Shown here: positions 25,661 to 34,321 of the stretch, one piece after another | How the letters are laid out: the number at the start of each line of letters is the position of its first letter | How positions within the stretch are numbered: position 1 is the first letter of the stretch | Origin: Hyphomicrobiales bacterium | Lineage (GTDB): Bacteria; Pseudomonadota; Alphaproteobacteria; Rhizobiales; Beijerinckiaceae | Reading direction: 5' to 3' | Assembly (NCBI GenBank): GCA_027489535.1 | Contig: JAIXZO010000002.1 | Span: 186,001-250,000 of the forward strand | DNA: 64,000 bases | The notes under the pieces: model-generated | Database searches by the model: none | What the model was told of the DNA's origin: nothing | The model's input: the letters and a program-made list of their open reading frames with translations, nothing else | Program-made: the position numbers and the translations under genes

Positions 25661-25694
25661 AAATGGTCGGAGCGAGAGGATTCGAACCTCCGAC
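25661..25694 (-). repeat. Direct repeat within tRNA-Pro 3' end (candidate att site, right)
   Basis: Identical to 7354-7387 over 34 bases in the same orientation. It lies at the 3' end of the intact tRNA-Pro, so the island would have inserted on the low-coordinate side and rebuilt a complete tRNA. Confidence 0.85.
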
Positions 25695-25741
25695 CCCTAG
25701 TCCCCCAGACTAGTGCGCTAACCGGGCTGCGCTACGCTCCG
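25664..25741 (-). tRNA. tRNA-Pro (anticodon GGG)
   Basis: A 78-base cloverleaf with encoded CCA. The 7-base acceptor stem CGGAGCG/CGCTCCG, the D-arm, the anticodon stem CTAGT/ACTAG with loop CTGGGGG, and T-arm GGAGG-TTCGAAT-CCTCT all pair. Read on the minus strand. The 3' 31 bases are duplicated at 7357-7387. Confidence 0.97.
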
Positions 25742-25829
25742 ACGAGGCGGGTTATAGTCGGGCGGCGGGGTGGACGCAACACGTGCGGAGGGAGTTCCGG
25801 CGCTTTTCGGGTCGGGGTTGCGCGGGCCT

Positions 25830-26045
25830 TCAGGCGTCTTCCGGGTCGGGGCGCTCCATCCATTTGATGAGCGGCATCAGGGGCAGGATCCACGCCATGC
25901 CCGTGACGGCGTAGAAGATGCCCTGCCAGAGCTTCGAGGCTTCCTGCACCCGCCCTTGCGCCAGCGCCATCACGACGAGGGCATAGGCGCAGACGAAGGT
26001 CAGAATCGCCACGGCTCCGATGAATTTGCGGGTGCGGCGGGTCAT
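25830..26045 (-). CDS. DUF2842 family small membrane protein
   Basis: Protein of 71 residues with two hydrophobic segments (about 9-29 and 42-60). The pattern TRRTRKFIGAV, then WQGIFYAVTGMAWILPLMPLI, ending near WMERP, matches the alphaproteobacterial DUF2842 family of unknown function. It is divergent from ctaA, its usual neighbour. Confidence 0.85.
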   Translation of the reverse strand: MTRRTRKFIGAVAILTFVCAYALVVMALAQGRVQEASKLWQGIFYAVTGMAWILPLMPLIKWMERPDPEDA

Positions 26046-26163
26046 TGCGTCTCCTCGGCGTGGGGCATCGGCGAACGGGTGCGGCGATCGGAACGTTGTC
26101 GCCCGCAGCCGTTGCCCCTATGTGTCGCGTCGATCCCTCGGGATCAAGCATGGAGCGCCGCCG

Positions 26164-27237
26164 ATGACCCTCGCCGCCACGCAATCCGACGTCGCACCCT
26201 CGGTTTCCGAGCCGATGAGCGCACGTTCGCGCCGCCTCGTGCGGCTGTGGCTGTTCGGGTTGGCGGCTTTGGTGTTCTGCATGGTCGTGGTCGGCGGGGC
26301 GACGCGCATGACGGGGTCGGGCCTGTCGATCACCGAATGGCGGCCCGTCACCGGCGCGATCCCGCCGTTGAACGCCGAGCAATGGTCCGTCGAATTCGAG
26401 AAGTATCGGCAGATCCCGCAATATCTCCTGCTCAACAAGGGCATGAGCCTCGACGAGTTCAAGACCATCTTCTGGTGGGAATGGGGCCATCGGCAACTCG
26501 GTCGATTCGTCGGCCTGTTCTTCGCGGTCGGCTTCGGGCTTCTGGTGTGGCGCGGTCATCTGCGCGGGCGCAATGCCCTGATCGCGCTGGGCCTCGGCGT
26601 GCTGGGCGGCATGCAGGGCATGGTCGGCTGGATCATGGTCGCGTCGGGGCTGAAGGCCGGCATGACGGCGGTCGCGCCGGTGAAGCTGATGCTCCACCTC
26701 ACTCTCGCCTCGACCATCTTCGCGCTGCTGATCGCCTGGGCGACTCATTTGCGCGAGCGGACCGAGCGGGTGCCGTCGCGCTTCGTCTTCGGGGCTCGCA
26801 TCCTGCTGCTGCTCACCTTGGTCCAGATCGCGCTCGGCGCGCTGGTGGCGGGCTCGAAGGCGGGGCTCGTCTACAACACATGGCCGTTGATGGACGGCGT
26901 CTGGGTGCCGGGGCCCGACACGTTGTTCGCGGTGACGCCGTGGATCGAAAACTTCGTCGACAACACCGCGCTGGTTCAGTTCAACCACCGCCTGACGGCC
27001 TATCTGCTGCTCGCCGCGGCGCTGTGGCATGCATGGGCGCTTGGGCGCGCGCTGCCCGGCACCTCGGCCAATCGGCGCGCCACGTCCAACGTGTGGATGC
27101 TCGGTGCGCAGGCCGGCATCGGCATCGCCACGCTGCTTCTGGCGGTGCCGCTCTGGGCGGGGATGCTGCATCAGGCCTTCGCGATGGTCGTGCTCGCCAT
27201 GGTCGCGGTGCACGCCGCCGCGACCAAAACCGCCTGA
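26164..27237 (+). CDS. ctaA: Heme A synthase (COX15/CtaA)
   Basis: Inner-membrane enzyme of 357 residues oxidising heme O to heme A for cytochrome oxidase. Eight hydrophobic segments. Conserved features: GGATRMTGSGLSITEWRPV near residue 45, the heme-ligand His in the EWGHRQLGR and QFNHRLTAY regions and in LHQAFAM near the C-terminus. ATG at 26164 chosen because earlier in-frame codons lack a start context and encode an Arg-rich tail. Confidence 0.96.
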   Translation: MTLAATQSDVAPSVSEPMSARSRRLVRLWLFGLAALVFCMVVVGGATRMTGSGLSITEWRPVTGAIPPLNAEQWSVEFEKYRQIPQYLLLNKGMSLDEFKTIFWWEWGHRQLGRFVGLFFAVGFGLLVWRGHLRGRNALIALGLGVLGGMQGMVGWIMVASGLKAGMTAVAPVKLMLHLTLASTIFALLIAWATHLRERTERVPSRFVFGARILLLLTLVQIALGALVAGSKAGLVYNTWPLMDGVWVPGPDTLFAVTPWIENFVDNTALVQFNHRLTAYLLLAAALWHAWALGRALPGTSANRRATSNVWMLGAQAGIGIATLLLAVPLWAGMLHQAFAMVVLAMVAVHAAATKTA

Positions 27238-27242
27238 CGGCC

Positions 27243-27680
27243 TCAGCGGAACACGATCACCGGGATCTTGGTGTGCGTCAGCACCTTCTGCGTCTGTGAT
27301 CCCAGCAGCAAAGCGCCGAGCCCGCGCCGTCCGTGCGAGCCCATGGCGATCATATCGCATTCCTTCTGCGTCGCCGCTTCGATGATGCCCTCATAAGGGT
27401 CGTCTTCGGTGACGTGGATCGTTTCGCAGGGCACGCCTTCATTCATCGCGAGGCGTTCGACCTTTCCGAGCACGGCGCGGGCGCGCTCCTCGGCCCGGCG
27501 GCGATATTCGCCCGGGGTGTCTTCCACCATCGCGACGTCGCCGGTGATGACGTGGAACGGCTCGGTCACAGTCACGGCCGTGATCTTCGCGCCGAGCGCC
27601 TTGGCCAGCGCTATGGCCTTCCGCGCCGCCTCTGCGGCGAGTTCCGATCCGTCGGTGGGAATGAGGATGTTGCGGTACAT
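27243..27680 (-). CDS. Universal stress protein (UspA family)
   Basis: Protein of 145 residues. It starts with the typical MYRNILIPTDGSE strand-loop and has the ATP-binding motif GSHGRRGLGALLLGSQTQKVL and final strand IPVIVFR. Single Usp domain. It converges on ctaA with 5 bases between stops. Specific stress role unknown. Confidence 0.95.
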   Translation of the reverse strand: MYRNILIPTDGSELAAEAARKAIALAKALGAKITAVTVTEPFHVITGDVAMVEDTPGEYRRRAEERARAVLGKVERLAMNEGVPCETIHVTEDDPYEGIIEAATQKECDMIAMGSHGRRGLGALLLGSQTQKVLTHTKIPVIVFR

Positions 27681-27783
27681 CGTCGGCCTCCCTCGGGCCC
27701 GAACGGCCCGAGAGGCATTATATTCCCCTGCGGAAAGCGGGTCGCATCAAATTCGGCGACCCTGCGTCTCCGAAAGGCGAGGC

Positions 27784-29067
27784 TCAGATGCTGCCGAGCG
27801 CGTCGTCGAGGTCGGCGATGATGTCGGCCACGTCCTCGATGCCGATCGACAGGCGCACCACTTCCGGCCCCGCGCCCGCCGCGCGGCGCTGGTCGTCCGT
27901 CAGCTGGCGATGGGTCGTCGAGGCGGGGTGGATCACCAGCGAGCGCGTGTCGCCGATATTGGCGAGATGCGAGAACAGCTTGACGTTGGAGACGAATTTC
28001 ACGCCCGCCTCGTAGCCGCCCTTCAACCCGAAGGTGAATACCGCGCCCGCGCCCTTGGGCGTGTAGCGCTGCGCCAGATCGTAATATTTGTCGCCGGGCA
28101 GGCCGGGATAGCTCACCCAAGCAACCTGCGGATGCTGCTGCAGGTGCTTGGCCACGGCGAGCGCGTTGTCGGAATGCTTCTGCATGCGCAGCGGCAGCGT
28201 CTCGATGCCGTTGATCAGCATGAAGGCGTTGAACGGCGCGAGCGCCGGGCCGAGGTCGCGCAGGCCGAGCACGCGGCAGGCGATGGCGAAGGCGAAATCG
28301 CCGAAGGTCTCGCCCAGCACCATGCCGCCGTATTCCGGGCGCGGCTGCGACAGCATCGGGTAGCGGCCGGATTTCATCCAGTCGAAGCGGCCGCCGTCGA
28401 CCACGAGGCCGCCGATGGAATTGCCGTGACCGCCGAGGAACTTGGTGGCCGAATGCACCACCACGTCCGCGCCGTGCTCGAACGGGCGGATGAGATAGGG
28501 GCTCGCCATCGTATTGTCGACGATCAGCGGAATGCCCGCCTTGTGCGCGATGGCGGCGATGCCGGCGATGTCCATGATCACGCCGCCCGGATTGGCGATC
28601 GATTCGATGAAGATCGCCTTGGTCTTCGGCGTTATCGCATTCTCGAACGAGGACAGGTCGTCCGCATCCGCCCACACCACGCGCCAGTCGTAATTCTTGT
28701 AGGCGTGGTTGAACTGGTTGATCGAGCCGCCGTAGAGCTTCTTGGAGGCCACGAATTCGTCGCCGGGCTGCATGATCGTGTGGAACACGAGAAATTGCGC
28801 GGCATGGCCCGAGGCCACCGCCAGCGCGGCCGTGCCGCCCTCGAGCGCGGCGACGCGCTCTTCCAGCACCGCGCAGGTCGGGTTGCCGATGCGGGTATAG
28901 ATGTTGCCGAAGGCCTGCAGCCCGAACAGCGACGCGGCATGGTCCACGTCGTCGAACACGAAGCTCGTGGTCTGATAAATCGGCGTCGCCCGCGCGCCCG
29001 TCGCGGCGTCGGGCGCGGCGCCCGCATGCACGGCGAGGGTGGCGAAGCCGGGGTGCTGTTCGGTCAT
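27784..29067 (-). CDS. O-acetylhomoserine aminocarboxypropyltransferase (MetY type)
   Basis: PLP enzyme of the Cys/Met metabolism family, 427 residues, making homocysteine from O-acetylhomoserine and sulfide. Typical segments are TLAVHAGAAPD at the N-terminus, IYTRIGNPT, ASGHAAQFLV and the PLP lysine in VVHSATKFLGGHGN. The length and LVIHPAST region fit MetY rather than shorter MetZ. ATG at 29067 chosen; the frame is open upstream without start signals. Confidence 0.93.
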   Translation of the reverse strand: MTEQHPGFATLAVHAGAAPDAATGARATPIYQTTSFVFDDVDHAASLFGLQAFGNIYTRIGNPTCAVLEERVAALEGGTAALAVASGHAAQFLVFHTIMQPGDEFVASKKLYGGSINQFNHAYKNYDWRVVWADADDLSSFENAITPKTKAIFIESIANPGGVIMDIAGIAAIAHKAGIPLIVDNTMASPYLIRPFEHGADVVVHSATKFLGGHGNSIGGLVVDGGRFDWMKSGRYPMLSQPRPEYGGMVLGETFGDFAFAIACRVLGLRDLGPALAPFNAFMLINGIETLPLRMQKHSDNALAVAKHLQQHPQVAWVSYPGLPGDKYYDLAQRYTPKGAGAVFTFGLKGGYEAGVKFVSNVKLFSHLANIGDTRSLVIHPASTTHRQLTDDQRRAAGAGPEVVRLSIGIEDVADIIADLDDALGSI

Positions 29068-29155
29068 GGGCGGGTTCCTCGGATCGGTTCGAACGGCCGA
29101 AATGGTAGCGTTCTTTTTATCGAACGTATCGTTCTTCGTCAAACGGTGCGGCGCG

Positions 29156-29713
29156 TCACTTCGCGCCCGGACCGCGCGGGGCGATGGTGAATTTCTGCAC
29201 GCCTTTGGTCGAGAGCACGGGCTTTTTCGACGAAAGAATACGCGAATTGATGCCCTGCCAGCCGATCTCGCCGGAGAGGCGGCCATACTCGATCTTCGGG
29301 CAGCGGTTCATGATGACGCGCACGCCCTTGTCCTCGGCACGCGCGGCGGCGGCGTCGTTGCGCACGGACAGCTGCATCCAGATGGTCTTGGGCGTCCAAG
29401 GCAGCGCCAGCGCCTCGTCGGTGATCGGCCCGGCGGCTTCCGAATTGCGGAAGATCTCCACCATGTCCACCGGCTCGGGCAGGTCCGCCAAGCTCGCATA
29501 GACCGGCACGCCGACGATCTCGCCCCCCGCAAGGCCGGGATTGACCGCGAACATCGTGTAGCCGCGTTCCTTCAGGTATTTCAGCACGATCCAGCTTGGC
29601 CTCGCCGGATTGGACGAAGCGCCGACGAGCGCGATGCTCTTCGTCGCCCGCATGATCGTGCGGATGAGGTCGTCCGGATAGGAATCGTGGTGGGCGAGGT
29701 GCATGTCCGACAT
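29156..29713 (-). CDS. CoA-binding domain protein (YccU-like)
   Basis: Protein of 185 residues with a Rossmann-type CoA-binding domain: SIALVGASSNPARPSWIV, YLKERGYTMFAVNPGLAG and the IWMQLSVRN and MNRCPKIEYGRL segments. Function of the family is unclear. Located next to metY, as often in alphaproteobacteria. A second Met four residues in is an alternative start. Confidence 0.9.
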   Translation of the reverse strand: MSDMHLAHHDSYPDDLIRTIMRATKSIALVGASSNPARPSWIVLKYLKERGYTMFAVNPGLAGGEIVGVPVYASLADLPEPVDMVEIFRNSEAAGPITDEALALPWTPKTIWMQLSVRNDAAAARAEDKGVRVIMNRCPKIEYGRLSGEIGWQGINSRILSSKKPVLSTKGVQKFTIAPRGPGAK

Positions 29714-29821
29714 GGCCGCACGCTATCCCCGCGCGCTTCCGCGTTCAACCGGGGCACGACGCGGGATGGTTTGAGACGGCACTGTGCGGGGCTCCCGCCA
29801 TGGGGGGTCGGCTGCCCCCCG

Positions 29822-29911
29822 TGTCATCCCGGGCCGCGCAGCGGACCCGGGACCCAGACCTGCGGGCATCGCAGAACAAGGCTGGGTCCCGGCGCTTCGG
29901 CCGGGATGACA
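29822..29911. repeat. Palindromic intergenic repeat, type 1, copy 1
   Basis: Starts TGTCATCCCGG and ends CCGGGATGACA, with internal GGGACCCAG and CTGGGTCCC also inverted. Other copies at 42182, 46006, 52419 and 63744. Folds as a long imperfect hairpin. Confidence 0.85.
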
Positions 29912-29927
29912 CAAAGGTGAATGACCC

Positions 29928-29952
29928 GTCATTGCGAAGCGAAGCAATCCGG
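29928..29952. repeat. Short REP-like repeat, type 3
   Basis: CATTGCGAAGCGAAGCAATCC is related to the inverted copy at 52551-52585. It lies right after the type 1 repeat, making a composite repeat patch. Confidence 0.6.
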
Positions 29953-29975
29953 CTGAGGGTGCCTTATGAAGCCCC

Positions 29976-30719
29976 TCACGACAGCAGCAGTTTCCCCGCC
30001 GCGATCAGCAGCACCACGCCCAAGGCCTTCAGGATCATCGGCGCGGCGAAGGTCTTGATGCCCAATCGGGTGCCCACCAACGCGCCGGCGATCACCGCGC
30101 CCGCATAGATCGGCAGCGCGGAGGGCAACGCGCCGACCGATTTCCAATTGCCCAGCAGGGCCGCGGCCGAATTGATCAGGATGAAGCTGACGGCCGTGCC
30201 CGACGCCCGGCGCACGTCCACCCAGCGGCCGAAGATCATGATCGGCGAGAGAAAGATGCCGCCGCCGGTGCCGGTCAGCCCCGAGAGAAACCCCACTGCG
30301 GCCCCCGCGCCGGCGGCGACGGGCAAAGCCGGGCGCTTCGCCTCTTCGGCGGTGGCGGCGGGCGGCCGGCCCGGCCACAACAGGCGAATGCCCGCCGCCA
30401 GCAGGATCAGCCCGACGAGCGGACGATACCAATGGCCGGGCAACGACAAGCCGCCGCCGAGAAAGGCGAGGGGAGCGGAGCCTGCAACGAGCGCCAGCAG
30501 CAGCTTGCCGTCGATCAGCCCGGCACGGGCGAAGCGCGTCACCGAAAGGCTCGCCACGATGACGTTGAGCACCAGCGCGGTCGGCCGCATCACCTCGGGA
30601 GCAAGGCCGAAAAGCGCCATCGCCGCCAGATAGGCCGAAGCCCCGGCATGGCCGACGCTGGTGTAGAGCGTCGCGCCTAAAAACAGCAGGACGGGGAGGG
30701 CGACGTCGACGAGGGACAT
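29976..30719 (-). CDS. TSUP (TauE/SafE) family membrane transporter
   Basis: Protein of 247 residues with about eight hydrophobic segments. The two family repeats are seen: VGHAGASAYLAAMALFGL near residue 22 and GFLSGLTGTGGGIFLSPIMI near 140. Relatives export sulfite, sulfoacetate or other anions; the substrate here is unknown. ATG at 30719 chosen over an Arg-rich upstream extension. Confidence 0.9.
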   Translation of the reverse strand: MSLVDVALPVLLFLGATLYTSVGHAGASAYLAAMALFGLAPEVMRPTALVLNVIVASLSVTRFARAGLIDGKLLLALVAGSAPLAFLGGGLSLPGHWYRPLVGLILLAAGIRLLWPGRPPAATAEEAKRPALPVAAGAGAAVGFLSGLTGTGGGIFLSPIMIFGRWVDVRRASGTAVSFILINSAAALLGNWKSVGALPSALPIYAGAVIAGALVGTRLGIKTFAAPMILKALGVVLLIAAGKLLLS

Positions 30720-30847
30720 GGGGCGGCCGGAGCTTCGAGAACGGGGCTCCCGCCGGAGCATGATCGGATGCGTCGGGCCCGTCGGCCGCGCGGACGAAAG
30801 CTAAGCCGGGGGCTTGGAAGCGTCAACGGCGGCGCGCGCCGGCCGCG

Positions 30848-31675
30848 TCACTCGCCCCGCCATTGCGGCGTCCGCTTGTCCAGCAACGCGCCGATGCCTT
30901 CCTCGGCGTCGCGCGCCAGCATGTTCTCCGTCATCACGCGCGAGGCGTGGCGATAGGCGTCCGACAGAGGCATTTCGCGCTGCTCGTAGAAGGCGCGCTT
31001 GCCGATCTTCAAAGTCAGCGGCGATTTCGAGGCGATGATCGCGGCCATCCGCCGGGCTTCCGCCGAGGCTTCGCCGGCCGCGACCGCGCGGTTGACGAGG
31101 CCCATGCGCGCGGCGTCCTCCGCCGGGATCATCTCGCCCAGCAGCAGCATTTCCATCGCATGCTTGGCCGAAAGATTGCGCGACAGCGCCACCATCGGCG
31201 TCGAGCAGAACAGGCCGATATGGACGCCCGGCGTGCAGAAACGGGCTTCCGCGCCGGCGACGGCCAGATCGCAGGACGCGACGAGCTGGCATCCCGCCGC
31301 CGTCGCCGTCTTCTCCACCGCGGCGATTACCGGCTGCGGCAGGCCGACGATGCGCTGCATCATGGCCGAGCAGCGTGCCATCACGTCGTCGAAATAGGCC
31401 CGTCCGCGATCCGCATCGGCGCGCCGCGCGGTCAATTCCTTCAGGTCGTGACCGGCGCAAAACACCGGCCCCGCTCCCGCGAGGATCACGGCCCGCACGG
31501 CGGAATCGGCCGCGATGCGGTCCAACTCCGCCGACAAGGCGTCGATCAACGCGTCGGACAGCGCGTTGCGCGCGGCGGGTCGGTTCAGCGTGAGCGTGGC
31601 GATGCCGGCGTCGTCCTCGCGCAGCAGGACGGGCGCGAGATCGGCGGCGGCGGGCGGGGGGCTCTGTCGGTTCAT
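30848..31675 (-). CDS. Enoyl-CoA hydratase/isomerase family protein
   Basis: Crotonase-fold protein of 275 residues. The oxyanion-hole segments are FCAGHDLKEL and ATAAGCQLVASCDLAVA, followed by FCTPGVHIGLF. Glu164-type catalytic acids are not both obvious: the second position reads near HIGLFCS, so classical hydratase activity is uncertain. Close relatives are annotated as ECHDC3-like. Divergent from the PaaI-like gene. Confidence 0.9.
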   Translation of the reverse strand: MNRQSPPPAAADLAPVLLREDDAGIATLTLNRPAARNALSDALIDALSAELDRIAADSAVRAVILAGAGPVFCAGHDLKELTARRADADRGRAYFDDVMARCSAMMQRIVGLPQPVIAAVEKTATAAGCQLVASCDLAVAGAEARFCTPGVHIGLFCSTPMVALSRNLSAKHAMEMLLLGEMIPAEDAARMGLVNRAVAAGEASAEARRMAAIIASKSPLTLKIGKRAFYEQREMPLSDAYRHASRVMTENMLARDAEEGIGALLDKRTPQWRGE

Positions 31676-31797
31676 GACGCGAGCGTCGCGCCGCGCGCGG
31701 CCGTCGTCAACGGCGCGCATCGCGAATGCGCCGGCGCAGGTTCACAGCCGCCTTCGCGGGCATTACCAATGCGTCACGGCCATGCGGAGTTCGAGAC

Positions 31798-32229
31798 GTG
31801 AAGCACCAATTGATGATGTCGCGCGAGGACGTGTCGGCGTTCCTGCGCCGCGAATTCCCGCAGATCTACATGCAGGGCGACATCTGGCACGTCGAAGAGG
31901 TCGCGCCGCTCCGCGCGGTCCTGCGCATGGATTATCACGAGAGCCAGATCCGGCCCGGCGGCACCATTTCCGGCCCCGCGATGATGACGCTGGCGGATCT
32001 CGCCCTCTACGTCGCGATTTTGGCCTCCATCGGTCCCGTCGGGCTCGCGGTCACCACCAATCTCAACATCAATTTCCTGCGCAAGCCCGAGCCTCGGCCG
32101 ATGCTGGGCGAGTGCCGCCTGCTCAAGCTCGGCAAGCGTCTGGCCGTCGGCGAAGTCTCCATGCGCTCGGAAGGCTCGGACGACATCGCCGCCCACGTCA
32201 CGGGCACCTATTCGATCCCGAGCGCGTGA
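31798..32229 (+). CDS. PaaI family thioesterase (hotdog fold)
   Basis: Protein of 143 residues from the GTG at 31798, which has a GGAG 8 bases upstream; two ATGs at 31813 and 31816 are alternatives. Hotdog elements: RPGGTISGPAMMTLADLALYVAIL (central helix region), TTNLNINFLRKP and GECRLLKLGKRLAVGEVSM. Substrate acyl-CoA unknown. Its neighbour is an enoyl-CoA hydratase-like gene, and rplM follows. Confidence 0.88.
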   Translation: MKHQLMMSREDVSAFLRREFPQIYMQGDIWHVEEVAPLRAVLRMDYHESQIRPGGTISGPAMMTLADLALYVAILASIGPVGLAVTTNLNINFLRKPEPRPMLGECRLLKLGKRLAVGEVSMRSEGSDDIAAHVTGTYSIPSA

Positions 32230-32321
32230 CGGGGCGCGAAAGATGCGCGGTAAAATAATACCGCAAACATCAAGTCGCTGTTTTTGTTGATCTTTCGTCC
32301 AAATTCGTCGTCGCGTTCGTG

Positions 32322-32350
32322 TTGACGCGTCGGCCGGGCTCGTGTACTCC
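32322..32350 (+). promoter_or_regulatory. Candidate promoter for rplM-rpsI
   Basis: TTGACG at 32322-32327, 17-base spacer, then TACTCC at 32345-32350. It lies 11 bases before a leader hairpin and 86 before the rplM ATG. Good -35 box, weak -10 box. Confidence 0.5.
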
Positions 32351-32360
32351 ACCGCTCAAC

Positions 32361-32390
32361 CGGAGGGCTTCTGCGCCCTCCGATCTTTTT
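32361..32390 (+). promoter_or_regulatory. Terminator-like leader hairpin before rplM (possible attenuator)
   Basis: CGGAGGGC at 32361-32368 and GCCCTCCG at 32375-32382 form an 8-bp perfect stem with a 6-base loop, followed by ATCTTTTT. Its form is that of an intrinsic terminator, but it lies 45 bases upstream of the rplM ATG and downstream of the likely promoter. Confidence 0.65.
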
Positions 32391-32435
32391 CGGCGCGCGG
32401 GAAGGGCCCGCGTGCTTTGGAACGGAAAGCGATCC

Positions 32436-32900
32436 ATGAAGACCTATGTGGCCAAGCCCGCCGAGGTCGAGAAGAAGTGGGTAGTGATCGATGCGAAGGG
32501 CCTCATCGTCGGCCGTCTCGCGTCCCTGATCGCCATGCGTTTGCGCGGCAAGCACAAGCCCACCTTCACGCCTCACGTCGACTGCGGTGACAACGTCATC
32601 GTCATCAATGCCGAGAAGGTGGTCCTCACGGGCCGCAAGCGCGAGCAGAAGGTGTATTACCATCACACCGGCTACCCGGGCGGCATCAAGGAGCGGACTG
32701 CGAAGTTCATCCTCGAAGGTCGTTTCCCGGAGCGCGTCGTCGAGAAGGCCGTGGAGCGCATGCTCCCGCGCGGCCCGCTCGGTCGCCAGCAGCTCGGCAA
32801 TCTGCGCGTCTACAAGGGCGCCGAACATCCCCATGCCGCTCAGACCCCCGTGTCCCTCGACATCGGCGCGATGAACCGCAAGAACGTGAGGAGCGCCTGA
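32436..32900 (+). CDS. rplM: 50S ribosomal protein L13
   Basis: Protein of 154 residues, normal length. Typical sequence: [21 protein letters not shown] start, [19 protein letters not shown], and [15 protein letters not shown]. It is followed after 2 bases by rpsI, the universal pairing. Confidence 0.99.
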   Translation: MKTYVAKPAEVEKKWVVIDAKGLIVGRLASLIAMRLRGKHKPTFTPHVDCGDNVIVINAEKVVLTGRKREQKVYYHHTGYPGGIKERTAKFILEGRFPERVVEKAVERMLPRGPLGRQQLGNLRVYKGAEHPHAAQTPVSLDIGAMNRKNVRSA

Positions 32901-32902
32901 TC

Positions 32903-33382
32903 ATGGCCGAGACCCTCCAGTCCCTCGCCGATCTCAAGGGCTCCGGCATGTCCGCCGCTCCCGAGGCTCCCGTGCACGTGCAGAAGCTCGATGCGCAGGG
33001 CCGCGCCTACGCCACCGGCAAGCGCAAGAACGCGGTCGCCCGCGTTTGGATCAAGCCCGGCACCGGCACGATCACCGTTAACAAGCGCACGCTCGAAGTC
33101 TACTTCGCGCGCCCCGTGCTCCGCATGATCCTGCAGCAACCGCTGCTGGTGGCGGATCGGGTCGGCCAGTACGACATCGTCGTCGACGTCGAAGGCGGCG
33201 GTCTCTCCGGCCAGGCCGGCGCGGTGCGCCACGGCGTCGCCAAGGCTCTCACCTATTACGAGCCCGCGCTGCGCACGATCCTCAAGAAGGTCGGCTTCCT
33301 GACCCGCGACAGCCGCGTCGTCGAACGCAAGAAGTACGGCCGCGCCAAGGCCCGCCGCAGCTTCCAGTTCTCGAAGCGCTGA
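32903..33382 (+). CDS. rpsI: 30S ribosomal protein S9
   Basis: Protein of 159 residues. The first 30 residues are an extension common in alphaproteobacteria. The core carries [18 protein letters not shown] and ends with the basic tail [17 protein letters not shown] that contacts P-site tRNA. A clear terminator follows. Confidence 0.99.
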   Translation: MAETLQSLADLKGSGMSAAPEAPVHVQKLDAQGRAYATGKRKNAVARVWIKPGTGTITVNKRTLEVYFARPVLRMILQQPLLVADRVGQYDIVVDVEGGGLSGQAGAVRHGVAKALTYYEPALRTILKKVGFLTRDSRVVERKKYGRAKARRSFQFSKR

Positions 33383-33402
33383 GTTTTTCGCATATCGACG
33401 AA

Positions 33403-33429
33403 AAGGCCGCCCGGTGGGCGGCCTTTTTT
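33403..33429 (+). terminator. Intrinsic terminator of rplM-rpsI
   Basis: GGCCGCCC at 33405-33412 and GGGCGGCC at 33416-33423 with a 3-base loop, then a run of six T. Located 20 bases after the rpsI stop. Confidence 0.93.
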
Positions 33430-33576
33430 GTGTCTTCGATCGGAGCCGCAGGCGTTTTGCCGCCGGCGGAAGCTTTTGCACTCGTCCGGTGCGTCGGTAT
33501 TTCAAATCATTGAAGCGGAGTTGCGTACGGCAAGGCCATCGTTACGCTGTGGTCTCCCTTCGGGAGTCTCATCGTC

Positions 33577-34233
33577 ATGACCTTCAGTCTCGTCCGCATC
33601 CGCGAGCAGCTGTTCACCTCCGTCCTGTCGGATTGTCTCGACGCCGTCGGGCTCATGAAGCAGGCGCTGCCCTCGCGGATCCGGCCCATCGACGAGGCGA
33701 GCGTCATGGCGGGTCGCGCCCGCACGGCGGCCTTTATGGAAGTTTATCACGTGCCTGAAGGCTCGAACCCCTACGAGCTGGAAATCGAGCTGATCGACAG
33801 CCTCGAGGCCGACCAAATTCCCGTTTTCGCGTGTTCGAACCCGGTACGGATCGCCCCTTGGGGCGAATTGCTTTCGACCGCGGCAAGGGTTCGCGGCGCG
33901 TCGGGCGCGCTGATGGACGGTTGCGTCCGTGACGTGAAGCCCATTCGGGCGATGGGGTTCCCCGTTTTCCATGGCGGGATCGCGCCGCTCGATTCGAAGG
34001 GGCGGGGCAAAATCCTTGCCCTCGACGTCCCGGTCGAATGTGCGGGCGTGCCGGTTCGTCCGGGAGATCTGATCTTCGGGGATGCCGACGGCGTGGTCGT
34101 GATCCCGCAGGAGCACGAAGAGAAAGTGCTGACCCTCGCATTCGAAAAGGTCACGGGAGAAAGGAACACCCTCGCCGACTTGCAGCGCGGCGACAAACTG
34201 GCCGATGTCTATGCGCGTTACGGGATCCTGTAA
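33577..34233 (+). CDS. RraA-like protein / HMG aldolase family
   Basis: Protein of 218 residues. The aldolase-type signature GALMDGCVRDVKPIRAMGFPVF (residues about 110-131) carries the substrate Arg and metal Asp. FGDADGVVVIPQE follows. Members are either 4-hydroxy-4-methyl-2-oxoglutarate/oxaloacetate aldolases or RNase E inhibitor-like proteins; the present RD motif favours an aldolase or decarboxylase. No aromatic genes are adjacent here. Transcribed alone. Confidence 0.85.
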   Translation: MTFSLVRIREQLFTSVLSDCLDAVGLMKQALPSRIRPIDEASVMAGRARTAAFMEVYHVPEGSNPYELEIELIDSLEADQIPVFACSNPVRIAPWGELLSTAARVRGASGALMDGCVRDVKPIRAMGFPVFHGGIAPLDSKGRGKILALDVPVECAGVPVRPGDLIFGDADGVVVIPQEHEEKVLTLAFEKVTGERNTLADLQRGDKLADVYARYGIL

Positions 34234-34321
34234 GAGTCGGCCTTGATCGGCGCTCCCGCGTTCCGGCGGCGCGACTTCATCTGTTGAGAAGCGAATCGCC
34301 GCGCCCGGCGGGCCGGGCGGC

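Noticed and set aside
7354-25694. Integrase or transposase inside the tRNA-bounded segment
   Set aside because: All genes in the interval have other assignments; no tyrosine recombinase, serine recombinase or DDE pattern was seen on either strand.
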